Assembly: GCA_047967505.1 (NCBI GenBank)
Contig: CM106538.1
Direction: 5' to 3' (one strand)
Length of the DNA stretch: 64,000 bases
Source of the DNA: Dipteris shenzhenensis
Lineage: Eukaryota > Polypodiophyta > Polypodiopsida > Gleicheniales
The translations under genes and the position numbers were made by a program. This document shows positions 63,084 to 64,000 of the stretch, one piece after another. Every line of letters begins with the position of its first letter. Position 1 is the stretch's first letter. Below the pieces are notes generated by a model that saw nothing but the letters and a program-made list of their open reading frames with translations, did not search any database and had not been told where the DNA came from.

Positions 63084-63977
63084 CTATGGTTTGCTAAAGG
63101 AGCTTCCCATAATGTCCTCATAGGGGTGATTCTGGTGATTCATAATTGGAAAGGGCTTGGAAGGGACAGCGAGGGGGAGGCCTTTGGCATCTTGTAGGAG
63201 GATTTCGTGAGCTGGAGAGAAGTATGGATTTGATTGTGAGGGGGAGGTTTTTGGCAACCTGAAAGGTGGATTTTGAAGCAAGGGAGTGGTAGGGGTTTCT
63301 ATGCTATACAGGCTAGGGCCTCTATGGCCTGGAACAAGGGGGTTCGGAGAGATGGGAGGGGGCAATAATGGCTGGTCCTCACAACTAGGGAGGGGGAAAT
63401 CATTGAGGGGATAGGCGCTTGTATGGCTAGGGTGTGTAGAGGAGCGGGGAGTAGGGGGGATACGACCTGGAGGGATAAGAGCGCATAGAGGGGAAAGGGG
63501 GTAGGTACACACTAGGAGAAAGAGAAGCATGAAAAAGGGGTAGGGAGTAGGTGTTGGGCTAGTAGGGAGTTGGAATCGTAGAGGAATAGGGGGATACGGG
63601 TCTATAAGTAGTGATTTAGTAGCCTCTAGGAATGCGGTACAACAGCTTGTAATTAAGGTTGAGGAGGTATAATAGCAGGGGAGGGGGTTGCAAACTAATG
63701 CAAGGAGGTGGTATGGTAACTTGTAGGGAGTGGCTATAAGGACGGGTTGAGGAGGTATGGCCAGCAAGAGGGGGTTGGAACTAATAGAGAGAGCATGGAC
63801 GGAGTGAGAAGTAGGGATTTCGGCATAACTATTGTAATGCTTGGTGCTCTCGCCACATTCATTCGACATATATGCCGTTGCCTCGCTGATGGAAGTGGTG
63901 TCTTTTTTGGGAAATGCGGGAGAATGACCCCAATGTAGAGTAAGTGATGCATTGTGCGGTTGCACTCCAATTGGCAT
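63084..63977 (-). CDS. Pro-rich 297-residue ORF of unknown role
   Basis: A continuous minus-strand frame with many Pro, Ser and Leu residues: YPLNDFPLPSCEDQPLLPPP, PFRLPKTSPSQSNPYFSPAH and an N-terminal part with Asn/His/Ser. It has one hydrophobic stretch (YPFFMLLFLLVCTYPLSPL) that could be a membrane segment. It lies in the same orientation and just upstream of the unrecognised region at 61285-63072 and could be its N-terminal part. The start at 63977 is the first ATG; the window ends 23 bp further on. The plus strand is purine-rich, so a chance frame is possible. Confidence 0.35.
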   Translation of the reverse strand: MPIGVQPHNASLTLHWGHSPAFPKKDTTSISEATAYMSNECGESTKHYNSYAEIPTSHSVHALSISSNPLLLAIPPQPVLIATPYKLPYHLLALVCNPLPCYYTSSTLITSCCTAFLEATKSLLIDPYPPIPLRFQLPTSPTPTPYPFFMLLFLLVCTYPLSPLCALIPPGRIPPTPRSSTHPSHTSAYPLNDFPLPSCEDQPLLPPPISPNPLVPGHRGPSLYSIETPTTPLLQNPPFRLPKTSPSQSNPYFSPAHEILLQDAKGLPLAVPSKPFPIMNHQNHPYEDIMGSSFSKP

Positions 63978-64000
63978 TCGTCCATCGTTCTTCCTTGCTT

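Overview
This window is transposon-dense nuclear DNA of a land plant. The evidence is L1-type LINEs with a zinc-knuckle ORF1 and a zf-RVT tail, Ty1/copia elements primed by the plant initiator tRNA-Met site, Athila/Tat-like Ty3/gypsy elements, and the last five exons of a plant-type GH38 alpha-mannosidase split by GT-AG introns. A large-genome, possibly non-flowering plant (fern-like) would fit; that is inference only.

Layout. 0.3-3.3 kb: a broken minus-strand S/T/P-rich and coiled-coil ORF. 3.4-5.5 kb: three purine-rich tandem arrays. 5.5-12.5 kb: a decayed minus-strand Athila-like gypsy element (gag, protease, RT, RNase H, integrase). 13.6-26.7 kb: overlapping LINE copies in both orientations (family A), a truncated copia and a solo LTR. 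26.8-36.1 kb: a chain of truncated minus-strand copia copies of one family, itself hit by a 5'-inverted LINE (13-bp target duplication) and a family A LINE. 36.1-45.1 kb: a long minus-strand family A LINE carrying a 2.57-kb gag-only copia element whose two 287-bp LTRs are identical, with a 5-bp target duplication. 45.8-46.9 kb: the only clear host-gene sequence, the alpha-mannosidase C-terminus. 47.8-54.1 kb: a plus-strand family A LINE split by a second gag-only copia element and by a different LINE. 54.5-61.2 kb: a plus-strand Tat-like gypsy element with two RNase H domains and a 3' LTR. It is interrupted by a 668-bp insertion with about 28-bp inverted ends and a 5-bp duplication. 61.3-64.0 kb: an unrecognised, broken minus-strand coding region.

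Most elements carry stops, frameshifts or lost catalytic residues. The exception is the gag-only element at 36.3-38.9 kb, which looks recent and whose gag frame is intact. It could move only with proteins supplied from elsewhere. The nesting gives a relative order: family A LINEs and copia copies are older, and the gag-only copia, the solo LTR and the inverted-end element were added later.
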